From contig PMSM01000003.1 in the NCBI GenBank assembly GCA_003168335.1, positions 310,001 to 374,000 of the forward strand: 64,000 nt of DNA, written 5' to 3'. Shown in pieces: positions 9,401-17,266 of this stretch; position 1 is the stretch's first letter; each line of letters begins with the position of its first letter. A program made the position numbers and the translations under genes. This DNA comes from Blastocatellia bacterium (GTDB taxonomy: Bacteria; Acidobacteriota; Blastocatellia; Pyrinomonadales; Pyrinomonadaceae). The notes under the pieces are model-generated. The model searched no databases. It saw only the letters and a program-made list of their open reading frames with translations, and was not told the DNA's origin.

Positions 9401-9887
9401 CGAGCAGATTCAAACGCGCGCGGATTTCGTCTCTGGCGATCGGCGTTCCGGTGGGCGGCCCGATTTTCAAGGTCACACCCGCGATTACGATTTGTCGCTG
9501 GACAATGACGCGGACGCGAATCGGACTGTTATGTCCGCCGCCGGGTTGAACTTCCACAATTTCAATTCGCGCCGCTGCCACTCGGCCCGAAGCGAAAAGA
9601 TCGTGCAGCGATTGGCGGGCACTTACGGTTGAGTACTCGCCGCCTGAAACAATCTTCAAAAGTGATTGGAACTCTGCCTGAGCAGAAGAGTCAGGCGGTG
9701 ATCCTTCCAGGACCATTTCGACGGTCGATACGGGTCGCCCTTCATAGTCGCCGACCTGGGCGAAGGTCGGGACGACCGTCACGAGAAAGAGTAGGCAGCA
9801 GGCAGTAGGCAGCAGGCAGAAAAATCGGACGTAGCTTCTGCTTGCTGCCTTTTGCTTACTGCCTGCTGCCTGCTGCCTTTTTCTCAC
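6498..9887 (-). CDS. bamA: Outer membrane assembly protein, Omp85/BamA family with multiple POTRA domains
   Basis: About 1129 aa from GTG 9887. The frame stays open to 10058, but that would overlap the end of tamB; the GTG lies 20 bases after the tamB stop and gives a basic n-region followed by a signal peptide ending VVPTFAQ. The N-terminal half holds at least five POTRA-like repeats, each with the G-Y/F signature (RDRGYYNATV, AKGYMAPQF, EQGYFFSVV, ELGYRNAQATV, REGYIEAEV). The C-terminal half is a 16-strand beta barrel with the lid-loop motif TTLRGFGYEEAG and a final aromatic residue (RFTQTF). It folds and inserts outer-membrane proteins. POTRA number favours BamA over TamA, but the neighbour tamB leaves room for a TamA-like role. 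The signal peptide is encoded by heptanucleotide repeats. Confidence 0.88.
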   Translation of the reverse strand: MRKRQQAAGSKQKAASRSYVRFFCLLPTACCLLFLVTVVPTFAQVGDYEGRPVSTVEMVLEGSPPDSSAQAEFQSLLKIVSGGEYSTVSARQSLHDLFASGRVAAARIEIVEVQPGGGHNSPIRVRVIVQRQIVIAGVTLKIGPPTGTPIARDEIRARLNLLEPGRRFSVQAIERNADEIQAYLRDRGYYNATVEHSEEPDPSDTTGTRRRVVYNITPGEPARVGTFNPEITPAFDLQAIRPTLKLQPGALFTRETLADDLNRIKQALIAKGYMAPQFDEPRFEFNSQKNEINITLTGKLGPKVEVSVTNYNLSEKKQQQLLPIKREGNIDYSALQEGARRVRNKLQEQGYFFSVVTPLCTVIPPTAGTVENGTEETCQNLNLAELNDHTVKIVYDVDLKRRLPLTEIRITGTNKLTFADVQPELKSQQASPVGFIPFLGGYGRGLTSNAMLEEDRRTIKAHMQELGYRNAQATVRQAVTVNQEGVIITFNVEEGALTRVAKIEIRGEKAFSEDQLRKEITTIKGAPYSPAQVRADNDQLLNLYAREGYIEAEVQPSVDDLPQQGDDGQVRVVFTVTKEGAKAIVNELIINGVTGSAAVQQSKRDAIIRAIPLSPGDILRADRITEAERALYVTDAFRQVLISQQPAGDAPGGAKKYDVIIDVEEKRPRVVEYGGGYSTDTGAGGLVELTNVDYMNKLRQGAIRIRASQRRQLIRFEFLDPRYFHYGKKQFSPLALSAQYLRDSTITRFFRSTIDRGTFGVVQRLDAKGNPIDVLGNRVGQPTIDRLTFSIETQRVLSQKSHSLLFLRYNYEDVRLRNIESLLLQPILQPDQVVRLSGPGASFVFDTRQRCERRLPGSVAGDEETIRSGEVCRYNQTDATRGQFLSADFRVAARALGGNTSLMRFESTYHTYYKVHRARDTVFAGNLTVGVASLFNPRDLNGNHQIDDFDLLLPISERFFSGGSTTLRGFGYEEAGPRQVVVPQGQFRDRKGNLIGLNPFTVPIGGNAMVVMNLEARVPVTRDLQVVPFYDGGNVFRSLSDVFHPKPITRTGNFVDDVNAQNLRVRWSHTVGLGFRVKTPLGGALAVDYGFLMNPSQFLIPQNLNTNSPSTAIYRLHQGQIQFRFTQTF
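9791..9877. repeat. Inverted GGCAGNA heptanucleotide arrays in the Omp85 signal-peptide region
   Basis: 9791-9819 reads GTAGGCAGCAGGCAGTAGGC and continues in 7-base steps. 9838-9877 carries the complementary units (CTGCTTG, CTGCCTT, CTGCTTA, CTGCCTG). The pair can fold into a hairpin of about 87 bases that spans the first codons and signal peptide of the Omp85 gene. Confidence 0.75.
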
Positions 9888-9906
9888 TCTTTTGAACCCG
9901 CCATTG

Positions 9907-12900
9907 TCAGAACCGTTTCTGGAATCTGATCTCAAAACTATAGTTGTTGCTTCGCGTGCTGAGATTTCTGGTTGAACCCTGTTCGTATTCGGCCACGAAT
10001 GAAAGCCGGTTGGACACCCGGTACTCAACCGCCAGCACCTGGTTTGGATCCGACGCAATGTTCGTCGAATACGTAATGACCAGATCCTTACTAATGCGTC
10101 GCGCCACCGTCAGCCGTGCCGTCGGTGTCGAGCCGGTGCCCCCGAGTACCGGATTGATTTCCAGCCGGCTAAGACCGAAGAGTTTGTTCGTGGCTTTGGA
10201 AACCGGCGCATTAATCAGCGCGTCGGTCAGCAGGCTCGCCGCTGTTCCCAATCCCGATTGGGCCAGGACCGACGTGCTGGTGTCGGTCGAACTCAACGTG
10301 CCGGTCAGAATCAATGACACGACATCAGCCTGTGGCAGCGAGGGCTCTGAACTGACATTCGTCTGCGGATGCGAGAGCGGTCCTGCCAGCAGGGCCGTTA
10401 CGCGATAGCCGCGAATCACCGCCTGCCCTTCAATATTCAAAATCGGATCGGCGCCCAGACGCGGAGGTAAGTAGATCAGACCGCGCGTGATCTCGTAGGG
10501 ATTATTCCGAAAATTCAGGGTCCCGCGAGTGGCCGTGATACGACCTTCGATAATTGGATCCTTAATTTGACCATTGAGCTCCAACGATACTGAGGCGACC
10601 AGATCGCCCAGGTTGTTACGCATTATCAAAGCATTGCGACCCTCGACGCGGAGCTTGTCGAACTGGGCGGTCTCGGCAAACTTGAACTCGCCACCTTCTT
10701 CGATCGAAGTTTGTGGATGCTGGTTGATTAACTCGGCGAGTTCGATGTCCTTGGTGTATTCGGTGCGATGAACTTGCACGTCGCCGCGGACGAATTGCCT
10801 CCGCGGGTCGCCGCGTAGTTCCAAGTTAGCATCAACGGTCGAACGAAAATACTGAGGATAATTGACCGTCACGTTGTTGCCATGAACGTTGAAGAGAAAT
10901 TGCGTGACAGAAAAGCCTGACAGTTGAGCGCCGCCGGTCGCGTCTATATGTCCACCGCCCAGCGTCCCGGTCAGCTTTTCAATTTGCGCCTGGCTGGAAG
11001 TGAAAAGAACTACGCCCTCGAGGTTTGCCAATTGGAGGCGCTGGTCGCCGAGCAAAACGGAAATCGAAGCGCCATTAACGGAAGCGCGGCCGGTCACGCG
11101 TTGGTTTTCGTAAGTGCCCCCGACATTAATATCGAGCTTGGCAATACCCGAAGAGAAAACATCGGGCGAGAACAGGCCGAGGATGCGCAGATTGATCTGG
11201 CCATTCACGGCCAGAGTGTTATGGCCGCCGCTGGCTATGGCTACGGCCCCGCCCAGGGTCACGTTGGTATCTTGACCGGTGAATCGCGTCTCGTGAAAGT
11301 TCACTTCGTTAGGCGCGAGATCAACTACCAGCGGACCGGCAACCGAGAGGGATAACTCAGGGAGACTTATCGACAAGGTTTTTAGCGTCGCCGTGCCCGT
11401 CAGGCCTCGCCACGAAAGCTCTTCTTCACCCTGATCGTTCTCGGTCATCAGATTGCCGCTAAGCCTGAGTATTCCATCAGTGTGGCCGGTGACCACGACG
11501 TCCGGCAGCAGGATTTTGAAAACCTGAGTTAAGTCGGCGCCGGTGATGTTTGATTCGATCACCGCAGGGAGTTTTTCATTCGAAAGATCTATGCGGCCAG
11601 TGACAAGCTGGGATTGCTGGCCCAGCAATCCGGTGGTGGTGAACGCTACCGTGAGCTGCTTGTTCTCAGTGCGGCCAACCAGCGCCACCGTGCCGGCAGA
11701 ATGGCCGTCGATCGTAACGTCGCTGCTGGCTGCGTCGAAACTGATTAGGTAAGTCGAAATATCCGTGAACACGCCGGTGGCTTTTAGCTCTTTGATTACC
11801 GCGGTCCCGGACATCTTCGGCAAGTTAGGACGATCCGCCAGGGCCTCGAGTCTATCAAGTTGGATCCGGTCGCCGTTCGCGCGGACTTCAAAAGACTGGC
11901 TTTCGGTATCGAGCTTTCCATTCGCCACGATGTGACCGGCGTCGAAGTTTGCATCCACTTTATCCACGTTCACGGTGGAGCCGCTGAACGTTGCGTGCGC
12001 TGTCAAATTTTGGAGTGGCTCGCCGGCCAGGCGCCCCTTGCCAAGACGCAGATCGGCGACACCGCTCATGGCCTTTGGCATTCCGCTGATTTTCAGAGTG
12101 CCTGAGATATCCGTCTGCGTGTCGCGTAATCGCTCGCGCCAGTCTTTTCTTGGCAGCGCGGCAATCAGATTGCCGGCGTCCATTCGATTCAGGGTGGCAT
12201 CAATCGAGGCATTGTCTTTGCCGGTGCGCGGGACGATCAGGGCGAACTGGGCGCCGCCGCCGCCGGCCTGGACCAGCCGGCCATCACTAACACGCGTCTC
12301 GGTCGCGGTCGACGAAATGTTCGTAGCCAGGGACCCCAGGTCGCGCCCATTCATGATCAGGGAACCAAGCTCAGCATGGCCGCTAACGATCGGATCTTTG
12401 AGCGCGCCATTAAGTGTGCCATTGAAAGCCAGCTTGCCGCCGAGGTCGATTCCGTAAGTCCTGAATTGCTCTTCAATCTCCGGAATTGCGCCGGAAGAGA
12501 TCAGCAGGCGCTGAAGTTCGGCGGCATCAGTCGAAGCCAGATCAATGCGAAGGTTCGAGGTTGGTTGTTCGATCGACAACTGACCGGACGCGGTCAGCCT
12601 GGTTGCCGCAGTTTGCAGATTGGCCCGCTGAATTTGAAATTGACCATGATCGGCTGTGACCGCCAGGTCGCCGGAAAGCGGAGCGAGGTCTGTCCCCGCA
12701 GGCGTCTGGCCCTGCAGCTGCGCGTTGACCTTTCCCGTGGCCGTGGCGAGATCGGTTCCAGCGAAAGCCAGCTCGGCGGTGCCGGTTGCCTTACTGGCAA
12801 TTGGCACCGCACGTCCCGACAGGACAGTGATCAGACCGCCGATCTCGAAATTTTCGAAACCGGCACTGACGCGCGAAGCGTCATTCTTCTTGAGGGCGAT

Positions 12901-14787
12901 CGTGGCGTTGCCGTGGGCGTGGCCATCCAGCGCTTCGACAACGAAATTGTTCAGTTGAATCTGATCGCTGGTCGCAACGACCGCGGCATGCGCGGGCCCG
13001 AGCTTCATTTGGCCCAGAACACCGCCGCCCAGGCTCAGGTCCGCACTGGCGCGATATCGACCCGACGGTTCGACAGTAAAGACCGGACGTGCGAGCTTCA
13101 CATTTTCGACGTGGCCATCTTTTAAAGTGACATTGCCGGCATTGATGTCGCCGGTTGAGCCTTCGACGCGCCCGTTGCGAATCGTCAAGCGCACACCCGC
13201 GATGTTGATGGTGCCGGTTTGGGCGCCAAAAGCGCTCGCCTCGCCTACCTGAACTTCTGTCACGGTGACATTCGTTACGGCGCCGTTGCTTTTAATATCA
13301 ATCGTTTTAGCCGTCACGCCGTTGACTGTCGTGTTCGCAGCCTCGATCTTGCCGGCTTTGGCCGTGGCGACGGTCGCCGTCGTCGTCCCGTTGGCAACTT
13401 TCACGCGCAAATCGCTAGCCTGAATTCCATCTTTCACCTTTGCCGCAGACGAAGTGAGACTGCCGCCTGAGAGTTGCGGCGCTGAGGCAGTTAGAACCCC
13501 GTCGCGATACTCAGCGCGCGCATCGCGCAGGATCAGGCCCGTAATCGTGGTGCCGTAACTCTTCTCGGCCGCAGCGCGCAGTTCGCCAACCCAACGGAAG
13601 TCCGATCCCGTCCCCATTACACCGCCGGTGATCTGGACCGCGTTGAGTTGAAAATCACCGGCGGTCAAAAGCTCAGCGACGGCACGAGCGTTTAGGTCGT
13701 AAGACTTGCCCTGACCCGAGCCTTTGGCCGTCAGGTTCAGTCCCTGCAAACGCACGCCATCTGCCGCGAGCGCGTCTGACTTAATGCCGCCGTCGACCCG
13801 CCAGCGATCGCCCTCGCCCGTAATCGTCCCGACAAAATTGCCCGCGCCACGCATTGTCGTGCCCGTTTGCAGGATGTCCGAAGCCTGTGTGAGGTCCACC
13901 GTCGAAGTCACCCTGAACTGATATTTGAGAGCGCGCCAGTCATCCATTACGCCTTGCAGGTGCGCCTCGCCGATTGGCGAACGCAGGGTCAAATCCTGAA
14001 TGTCAGCCCGCGTTTCGTTGATCCGTCCGCGCGCTTCGATGTCGATGTTGTTGACCGGCCGGCCGTCGTACACGAAGGTGGAGTTCGACGCGGTGAACGC
14101 GACCACGCCGGCCCGGCTGCCCATCGGCGCAGTCGGATCTTCGGGTTGCATGGTGGCGTGGATGTTGCGGGCGTCGCCTGACATCCGGTGCAACGCGTCG
14201 CCATAGTGGATGAGCGCGCTCTTCAGTTCGAAATGCGCGGCCGAATACGCGAACAGAATGCGGGAGTTCGGCTCCGGCGGCGGAATGTGCAGGCTGCGAA
14301 AATTGGACTGGCCCTGCGCGTCAAACTTAACCCACAGTTCCAGGCCTTCTATCTGCATATTTGTCAGGGTGACATTGCGTTTCAGGTTCAGCGAGTAGAG
14401 ATCTTCGATCCTCACCGTGGCCAACATGCGGTCAATCTTCCCGAGCTGCTCGCCAGTCTTGGCATCGTAGAGATCAAATCCAACCAACTCGACTGTCAGT
14501 GGCGAAAGTGAAGTGTGAAACTCTTTGACCTCTGCGCGGATGCCATATTGGGCCAGCGTGTCCTTGATTTGTCCGGCCACGTAACGATCGACAAAGCCGA
14601 GCCGGTAAACCAGTAGTCCAATCAGGACGAGGGCCATCACCCCCACCGCGATCACGAGTCCGGAAATCACTGCGTGGCGACGCGTGAAGCGTCTTATGCC
14701 TCTACGCGGCGAGCCCGAGCCTGGAGTTGGCCGCTGGATGCCGCTCGTTGGTTCGGCCGGATTATCGTTATGGTTATCCACAGGCAT
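9907..14787 (-). CDS. tamB: TamB-like translocation and assembly module protein (AsmA-like, DUF490 C-terminus)
   Basis: 1626 aa. A proline-rich cytoplasmic N-terminus precedes one transmembrane anchor (about residues 40-61, ISGLVIAVGVMALVLIGLL), followed by a very long beta-rich periplasmic region with repetitive G/N-D-A-x-L patterns typical of the AsmA/TamB bridge-like fold. The C-terminus has TamB (DUF490) features such as LNIEGQAVIRGYRVTALLAGPL, QADVVSLILTGTL and a final FEIRFQKRF. Such proteins span the periplasm and are tied to phospholipid transport and outer-membrane protein assembly. The downstream Omp85 gene begins 20 bases after its stop, which implies co-transcription. No strong Shine-Dalgarno precedes ATG 14787. 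Confidence 0.9.
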   Translation of the reverse strand: MPVDNHNDNPAEPTSGIQRPTPGSGSPRRGIRRFTRRHAVISGLVIAVGVMALVLIGLLVYRLGFVDRYVAGQIKDTLAQYGIRAEVKEFHTSLSPLTVELVGFDLYDAKTGEQLGKIDRMLATVRIEDLYSLNLKRNVTLTNMQIEGLELWVKFDAQGQSNFRSLHIPPPEPNSRILFAYSAAHFELKSALIHYGDALHRMSGDARNIHATMQPEDPTAPMGSRAGVVAFTASNSTFVYDGRPVNNIDIEARGRINETRADIQDLTLRSPIGEAHLQGVMDDWRALKYQFRVTSTVDLTQASDILQTGTTMRGAGNFVGTITGEGDRWRVDGGIKSDALAADGVRLQGLNLTAKGSGQGKSYDLNARAVAELLTAGDFQLNAVQITGGVMGTGSDFRWVGELRAAAEKSYGTTITGLILRDARAEYRDGVLTASAPQLSGGSLTSSAAKVKDGIQASDLRVKVANGTTTATVATAKAGKIEAANTTVNGVTAKTIDIKSNGAVTNVTVTEVQVGEASAFGAQTGTINIAGVRLTIRNGRVEGSTGDINAGNVTLKDGHVENVKLARPVFTVEPSGRYRASADLSLGGGVLGQMKLGPAHAAVVATSDQIQLNNFVVEALDGHAHGNATIALKKNDASRVSAGFENFEIGGLITVLSGRAVPIASKATGTAELAFAGTDLATATGKVNAQLQGQTPAGTDLAPLSGDLAVTADHGQFQIQRANLQTAATRLTASGQLSIEQPTSNLRIDLASTDAAELQRLLISSGAIPEIEEQFRTYGIDLGGKLAFNGTLNGALKDPIVSGHAELGSLIMNGRDLGSLATNISSTATETRVSDGRLVQAGGGGAQFALIVPRTGKDNASIDATLNRMDAGNLIAALPRKDWRERLRDTQTDISGTLKISGMPKAMSGVADLRLGKGRLAGEPLQNLTAHATFSGSTVNVDKVDANFDAGHIVANGKLDTESQSFEVRANGDRIQLDRLEALADRPNLPKMSGTAVIKELKATGVFTDISTYLISFDAASSDVTIDGHSAGTVALVGRTENKQLTVAFTTTGLLGQQSQLVTGRIDLSNEKLPAVIESNITGADLTQVFKILLPDVVVTGHTDGILRLSGNLMTENDQGEEELSWRGLTGTATLKTLSISLPELSLSVAGPLVVDLAPNEVNFHETRFTGQDTNVTLGGAVAIASGGHNTLAVNGQINLRILGLFSPDVFSSGIAKLDINVGGTYENQRVTGRASVNGASISVLLGDQRLQLANLEGVVLFTSSQAQIEKLTGTLGGGHIDATGGAQLSGFSVTQFLFNVHGNNVTVNYPQYFRSTVDANLELRGDPRRQFVRGDVQVHRTEYTKDIELAELINQHPQTSIEEGGEFKFAETAQFDKLRVEGRNALIMRNNLGDLVASVSLELNGQIKDPIIEGRITATRGTLNFRNNPYEITRGLIYLPPRLGADPILNIEGQAVIRGYRVTALLAGPLSHPQTNVSSEPSLPQADVVSLILTGTLSSTDTSTSVLAQSGLGTAASLLTDALINAPVSKATNKLFGLSRLEINPVLGGTGSTPTARLTVARRISKDLVITYSTNIASDPNQVLAVEYRVSNRLSFVAEYEQGSTRNLSTRSNNYSFEIRFQKRF

Positions 14788-14886
14788 TGGTACAAGCCGC
14801 GCGTCTGAGATCTGAAATTGATTTCAGGTCGATGGGCGGCCCCCATCATAGCTTCAAAGTGTTTTGAGGGAGAGCCAGAAACCGCA

Positions 14887-14971
14887 GGTCGGAAAACCGA
14901 GGGACAGAGGTCAGTCGTCATCGCTAGTTGACCCTTTGACCTCTGACATCCGATCTCTGACCTCCGATCTG
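14887..14971. repeat. Heptanucleotide-periodic inverted repeat in the tamB-ribBA gap
   Basis: The right half (14937-14971) runs in 7-base units TCTGACA, TCCGATC, TCTGACC, TCCGATC. The left half carries a degenerate complement (GGTCGGAAAACC, AGAGGTCAG). Nothing else is visible in the 14788-15007 gap. Confidence 0.5.
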
Positions 14972-15007
14972 TTTGTAAACTGAAAGCGGGGGAAATTCAA
15001 GGCTCGG

Positions 15008-15067
15008 GTGGCACGGACTTCAGTCTGTGATCAGTTGCTCTGGATCACAGACTAAAGTCTGTGCCAC
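15008..15067. repeat. Palindromic repeat overlapping the 3' end of ribBA
   Basis: Arms 15008-15032 and 15043-15067 are 25 bases each and match as reverse complements at 23 of 25 positions (core CAGACTTTAGTCTGTG with two changes). The right arm and loop encode the last residues of RibBA, and the left arm supplies its stop codon. Confidence 0.75.
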
Positions 15068-16210
15068 TTCTTCAGATGCCGGAGAACCCAGCGGCACGTT
15101 GCCTACGACCTCTAACTCAAAACCTTCGAGGGCCGTAACTTTGGGGGGGTGATTAGTAAGCAGTTGAATGCGGCGCAGTCCCAGCTCGTGCAGGATTTGC
15201 GCGCCCACACCGTAATCGCGATTAAGTCCATAGCCGGTTTCGGCGCTGGCCTCGGCTTTGGTCGCGCCACGTTCCTGCATCAACGCATAGGTGAGCAACT
15301 GATGAATCAGATCGAGTCCGTGCTCGCTCTGGCGCAGATAAAGGACCACGCCCTGTCCGGCTTCCGCTATCTTCTCCAGCGCGCGCCGCAGTTGATAGCC
15401 CGTATCATCGATCGTCGATCCGAACATGTCGCAGGTAACGTTTTCGCTGTGTACGCGCACCAGCACCGGATCGTCCGTGCGGACGTCGCCCATGACCATC
15501 GCCAAATGCACGTCGCCATTGACTGTATTCTCGAAAGCGATGGCCCGAAATTTTCCGTAGACTGTGGGCAAATCTGTTTCGACTGCGCGCCGCACCAGGA
15601 CTTCTTTGGTGATGCGGTAACGAACGAGATCGGCGACGGTAATGATCTTCAAACCATGCACGACGGCAAAGTCTCGCAGTTGCGGCAGACGTGCCATCGT
15701 TCCATCTTCGTTCATGATTTCGCAAATCACGCCGGCGGGATAAAGCCCGGCAATGCGCGCCATGTCCACGGCCGCTTCCGTCTGTCCGGGACGAACCAGC
15801 ACGCCGCCTTTCTTTGCCCGCAGCGGAAAGATGTGTCCCGGTCGAGCCAGGTCCCGCGGCTTCGTCCGTTGATCGACGGCGGTTTGGATCGTGGTCGCGC
15901 GATCCGCGGCTGAGATTCCGGTGGTCACCCCGCGGCGCGCTTCAATCGAAATTGTGAAAGCAGTTCCCAGATGAGACGTGTTGTCGGCGACCTGCGGCGA
16001 TAGATTCAATTCGTCGCAGCGCTCTTCCGTTAGCGGCAGACAGATTAGACCGCGCGCGTGCCGGGCCATGAAGTTGATCATTTCGGGAGTGATTTTTTCG
16101 GCCGCGCAAACCAGATCGCCTTCATTCTCGCGGTCTTCGTCGTCCACGATGATGATCATGCGCCCTTCGCGAATGTCGGCGGCGGCGTCAGGAATGGAAG
16201 CAAATGCCAT
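15020..16210 (-). CDS. ribBA: RibBA: active-looking DHBP synthase fused to a degenerate GTP cyclohydrolase II domain
   Basis: 396 aa. Residues 1-202 are 3,4-dihydroxy-2-butanone 4-phosphate synthase, with [11 protein letters not shown] (metal-binding acidic loop) and RPGHIFPL; they make the four-carbon precursor of riboflavin from ribulose 5-phosphate. Residues 203-375 align with GTP cyclohydrolase II, but the zinc site HSECLTGD...SLRCDCG reads [18 protein letters not shown], so the three ligands are replaced (N257, D268, T270). The EGRGIGL motif reads SEHGLDL. This half is therefore probably not a cyclohydrolase. An intact stand-alone RibA is at 53304-53966. The last 17 residues or so come from a palindromic repeat. 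It lies downstream of ribE, probably in one transcript. Confidence 0.9.
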   Translation of the reverse strand: MAFASIPDAAADIREGRMIIIVDDEDRENEGDLVCAAEKITPEMINFMARHARGLICLPLTEERCDELNLSPQVADNTSHLGTAFTISIEARRGVTTGISAADRATTIQTAVDQRTKPRDLARPGHIFPLRAKKGGVLVRPGQTEAAVDMARIAGLYPAGVICEIMNEDGTMARLPQLRDFAVVHGLKIITVADLVRYRITKEVLVRRAVETDLPTVYGKFRAIAFENTVNGDVHLAMVMGDVRTDDPVLVRVHSENVTCDMFGSTIDDTGYQLRRALEKIAEAGQGVVLYLRQSEHGLDLIHQLLTYALMQERGATKAEASAETGYGLNRDYGVGAQILHELGLRRIQLLTNHPPKVTALEGFELEVVGNVPLGSPASEEVAQTLVCDPEQLITD

Positions 16211-16282
16211 TGAAATCTGCGGTCTCAGATTTGAAATTCGGGGTTGAACCTATGTTACCGCGTCGGGCTGGGATTTGGCGAC

Positions 16283-16885
16283 TCAGGAGGCAGGATTTCG
16301 AAAAGCCAGAATTCGCTCAACGTACTTCGCGATCACATCTACTTCCAAATTCACTTCGTCGCCGGGCTTTAGCTGCGAGAAGTTGGTGACCTCCCAGGTC
16401 TTGGGAATCACGGCAATCTCGAAATAATCATCAGTCAAAGCAGAGATCGTGAGGCTGATGCCTTCGACTGCGACCGAGCCTTTGAAGACCAGATAGCGCG
16501 CCACCTCTTTTGGGTAAGCAATCCGAAACGTCCAGGACTCGCCGTGGCTTTCCGATCCGAGAAATCTCCCCCGTGCATCGACGTGACCTTGCACAATGTG
16601 GCCACCGAGACGAGTTGCGGGCGTGACCGCGCGCTCTAAATTTACGGCCGAACCCGCTGCCAAACCTCCGAGTGTCGAACGCAGCAGCGTCTCTTTTGAG
16701 ACATCCGCAGCGAAGGAATCCGGTCGCACATCAAGCGCAGTCAGACAGACGCCATTGACTGAGATCGAGTCACCATTGCCAGAGCCTTCGGTGACCGTGC
16801 GCGCTTCGATCACGATGCGGGCGTCCTCGCCGCGCCGTTCAACCTCGCGCACGCGACCAAGTTCTTCGATGATTCCAGTAAACAT
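16283..16885 (-). CDS. ribE: Riboflavin synthase, alpha chain
   Basis: 200 aa, the standard length. The N-terminus MFTGIIEELGRV is invariant in the family. Two tandem lumazine-binding barrels are seen, with SISVNGVCLTA in the first and GHIVQGHVDARG plus AVEGISLTI in the second. It dismutates two 6,7-dimethyl-8-ribityllumazine molecules to riboflavin in the cytoplasm. ribBA follows 72 bases downstream on the same strand. No FMN-riboswitch core was found upstream. The 25-base gap to the preceding small ORF is made of ATTGCCG-type heptamers, so there is no usual Shine-Dalgarno. Confidence 0.95.
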   Translation of the reverse strand: MFTGIIEELGRVREVERRGEDARIVIEARTVTEGSGNGDSISVNGVCLTALDVRPDSFAADVSKETLLRSTLGGLAAGSAVNLERAVTPATRLGGHIVQGHVDARGRFLGSESHGESWTFRIAYPKEVARYLVFKGSVAVEGISLTISALTDDYFEIAVIPKTWEVTNFSQLKPGDEVNLEVDVIAKYVERILAFRNPAS

Positions 16886-16910
16886 GTTGCCGATTTTCGA
16901 TTGCCGATTT

Positions 16911-17033
16911 TCAAAGCACGGAACGTACTAAGTAAACCACCAGAAGGATGAAGACCGCAGCCACGATCGGTCCGAAAGCGAAAACCATCGTCCACATCGC
17001 TTCGTTCTTAAATGAAAAGCTAAGATACTTCAT
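16911..17033 (-). CDS. Small membrane peptide, 40 aa
   Basis: The ORF runs from ATG 17033 to TGA at 16911 and starts MKYLSFSFKNEAMW. Its hydrophobic stretch of about 22 residues (MVFAFGPIVAAVFILLVVYL) is flanked by a C-terminal Arg, which fits one transmembrane helix. A GGGAG Shine-Dalgarno stands 8 bases before the ATG. It lies 25 bases upstream of ribE on the same strand and could share its transcript. I recognise no family. The good ribosome-binding site and the clean membrane helix favour a real small protein over chance. Confidence 0.6.
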   Translation of the reverse strand: MKYLSFSFKNEAMWTMVFAFGPIVAAVFILLVVYLVRSVL

Positions 17034-17093
17034 GGCACAACTCCCTGGGGTCCAATCATACCTTGGGACAATCTATTGCCAGGCCCGAAGGAT

Positions 17094-17248
17094 CGGTAGT
17101 TAATAGCCACGACCCTAAGGTCGTGGATCACGGCAAGAATTGATAAGAGAGGCCCGAAGGGCCGACACTCATTCTGCCGCACCTGCGGCGCTCAAGCTGA
17201 TTTGGCTGTCCTTTACCACGCCCTTACGGGCGCGGCTATTAACTGCCG
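17094..17248. repeat. Multi-hairpin palindromic element with terminal inverted repeats
   Basis: Imperfect terminal inverted repeats of 21 bases (17094-17114 and 17228-17248, 18 of 21 matched, both carrying GTTAATAGCC) enclose four perfect internal hairpins: CACGACC-CTAA-GGTCGTG (17108-17125), GGCCC-GAA-GGGCC (17151-17163), GCCGCA-CC-TGCGGC (17176-17189) and CGCCC-TTAC-GGGCG (17219-17232). The element fills the cmk to small-peptide gap. It has no coding sequence, so it is a MITE-like or structured-repeat candidate. Confidence 0.7.
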
Positions 17249-17266
17249 GCCCTTTCGGGGCCCCCT

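Noticed and set aside
12376-13125. 249-aa open frame on the plus strand
   Set aside because: Antisense to tamB with no recognisable domain or ribosome-binding site.
17034-17266. Possible FMN riboswitch before ribE
   Set aside because: The hairpins here belong to a terminal-inverted-repeat element, and the conserved RFN core sequences are absent.
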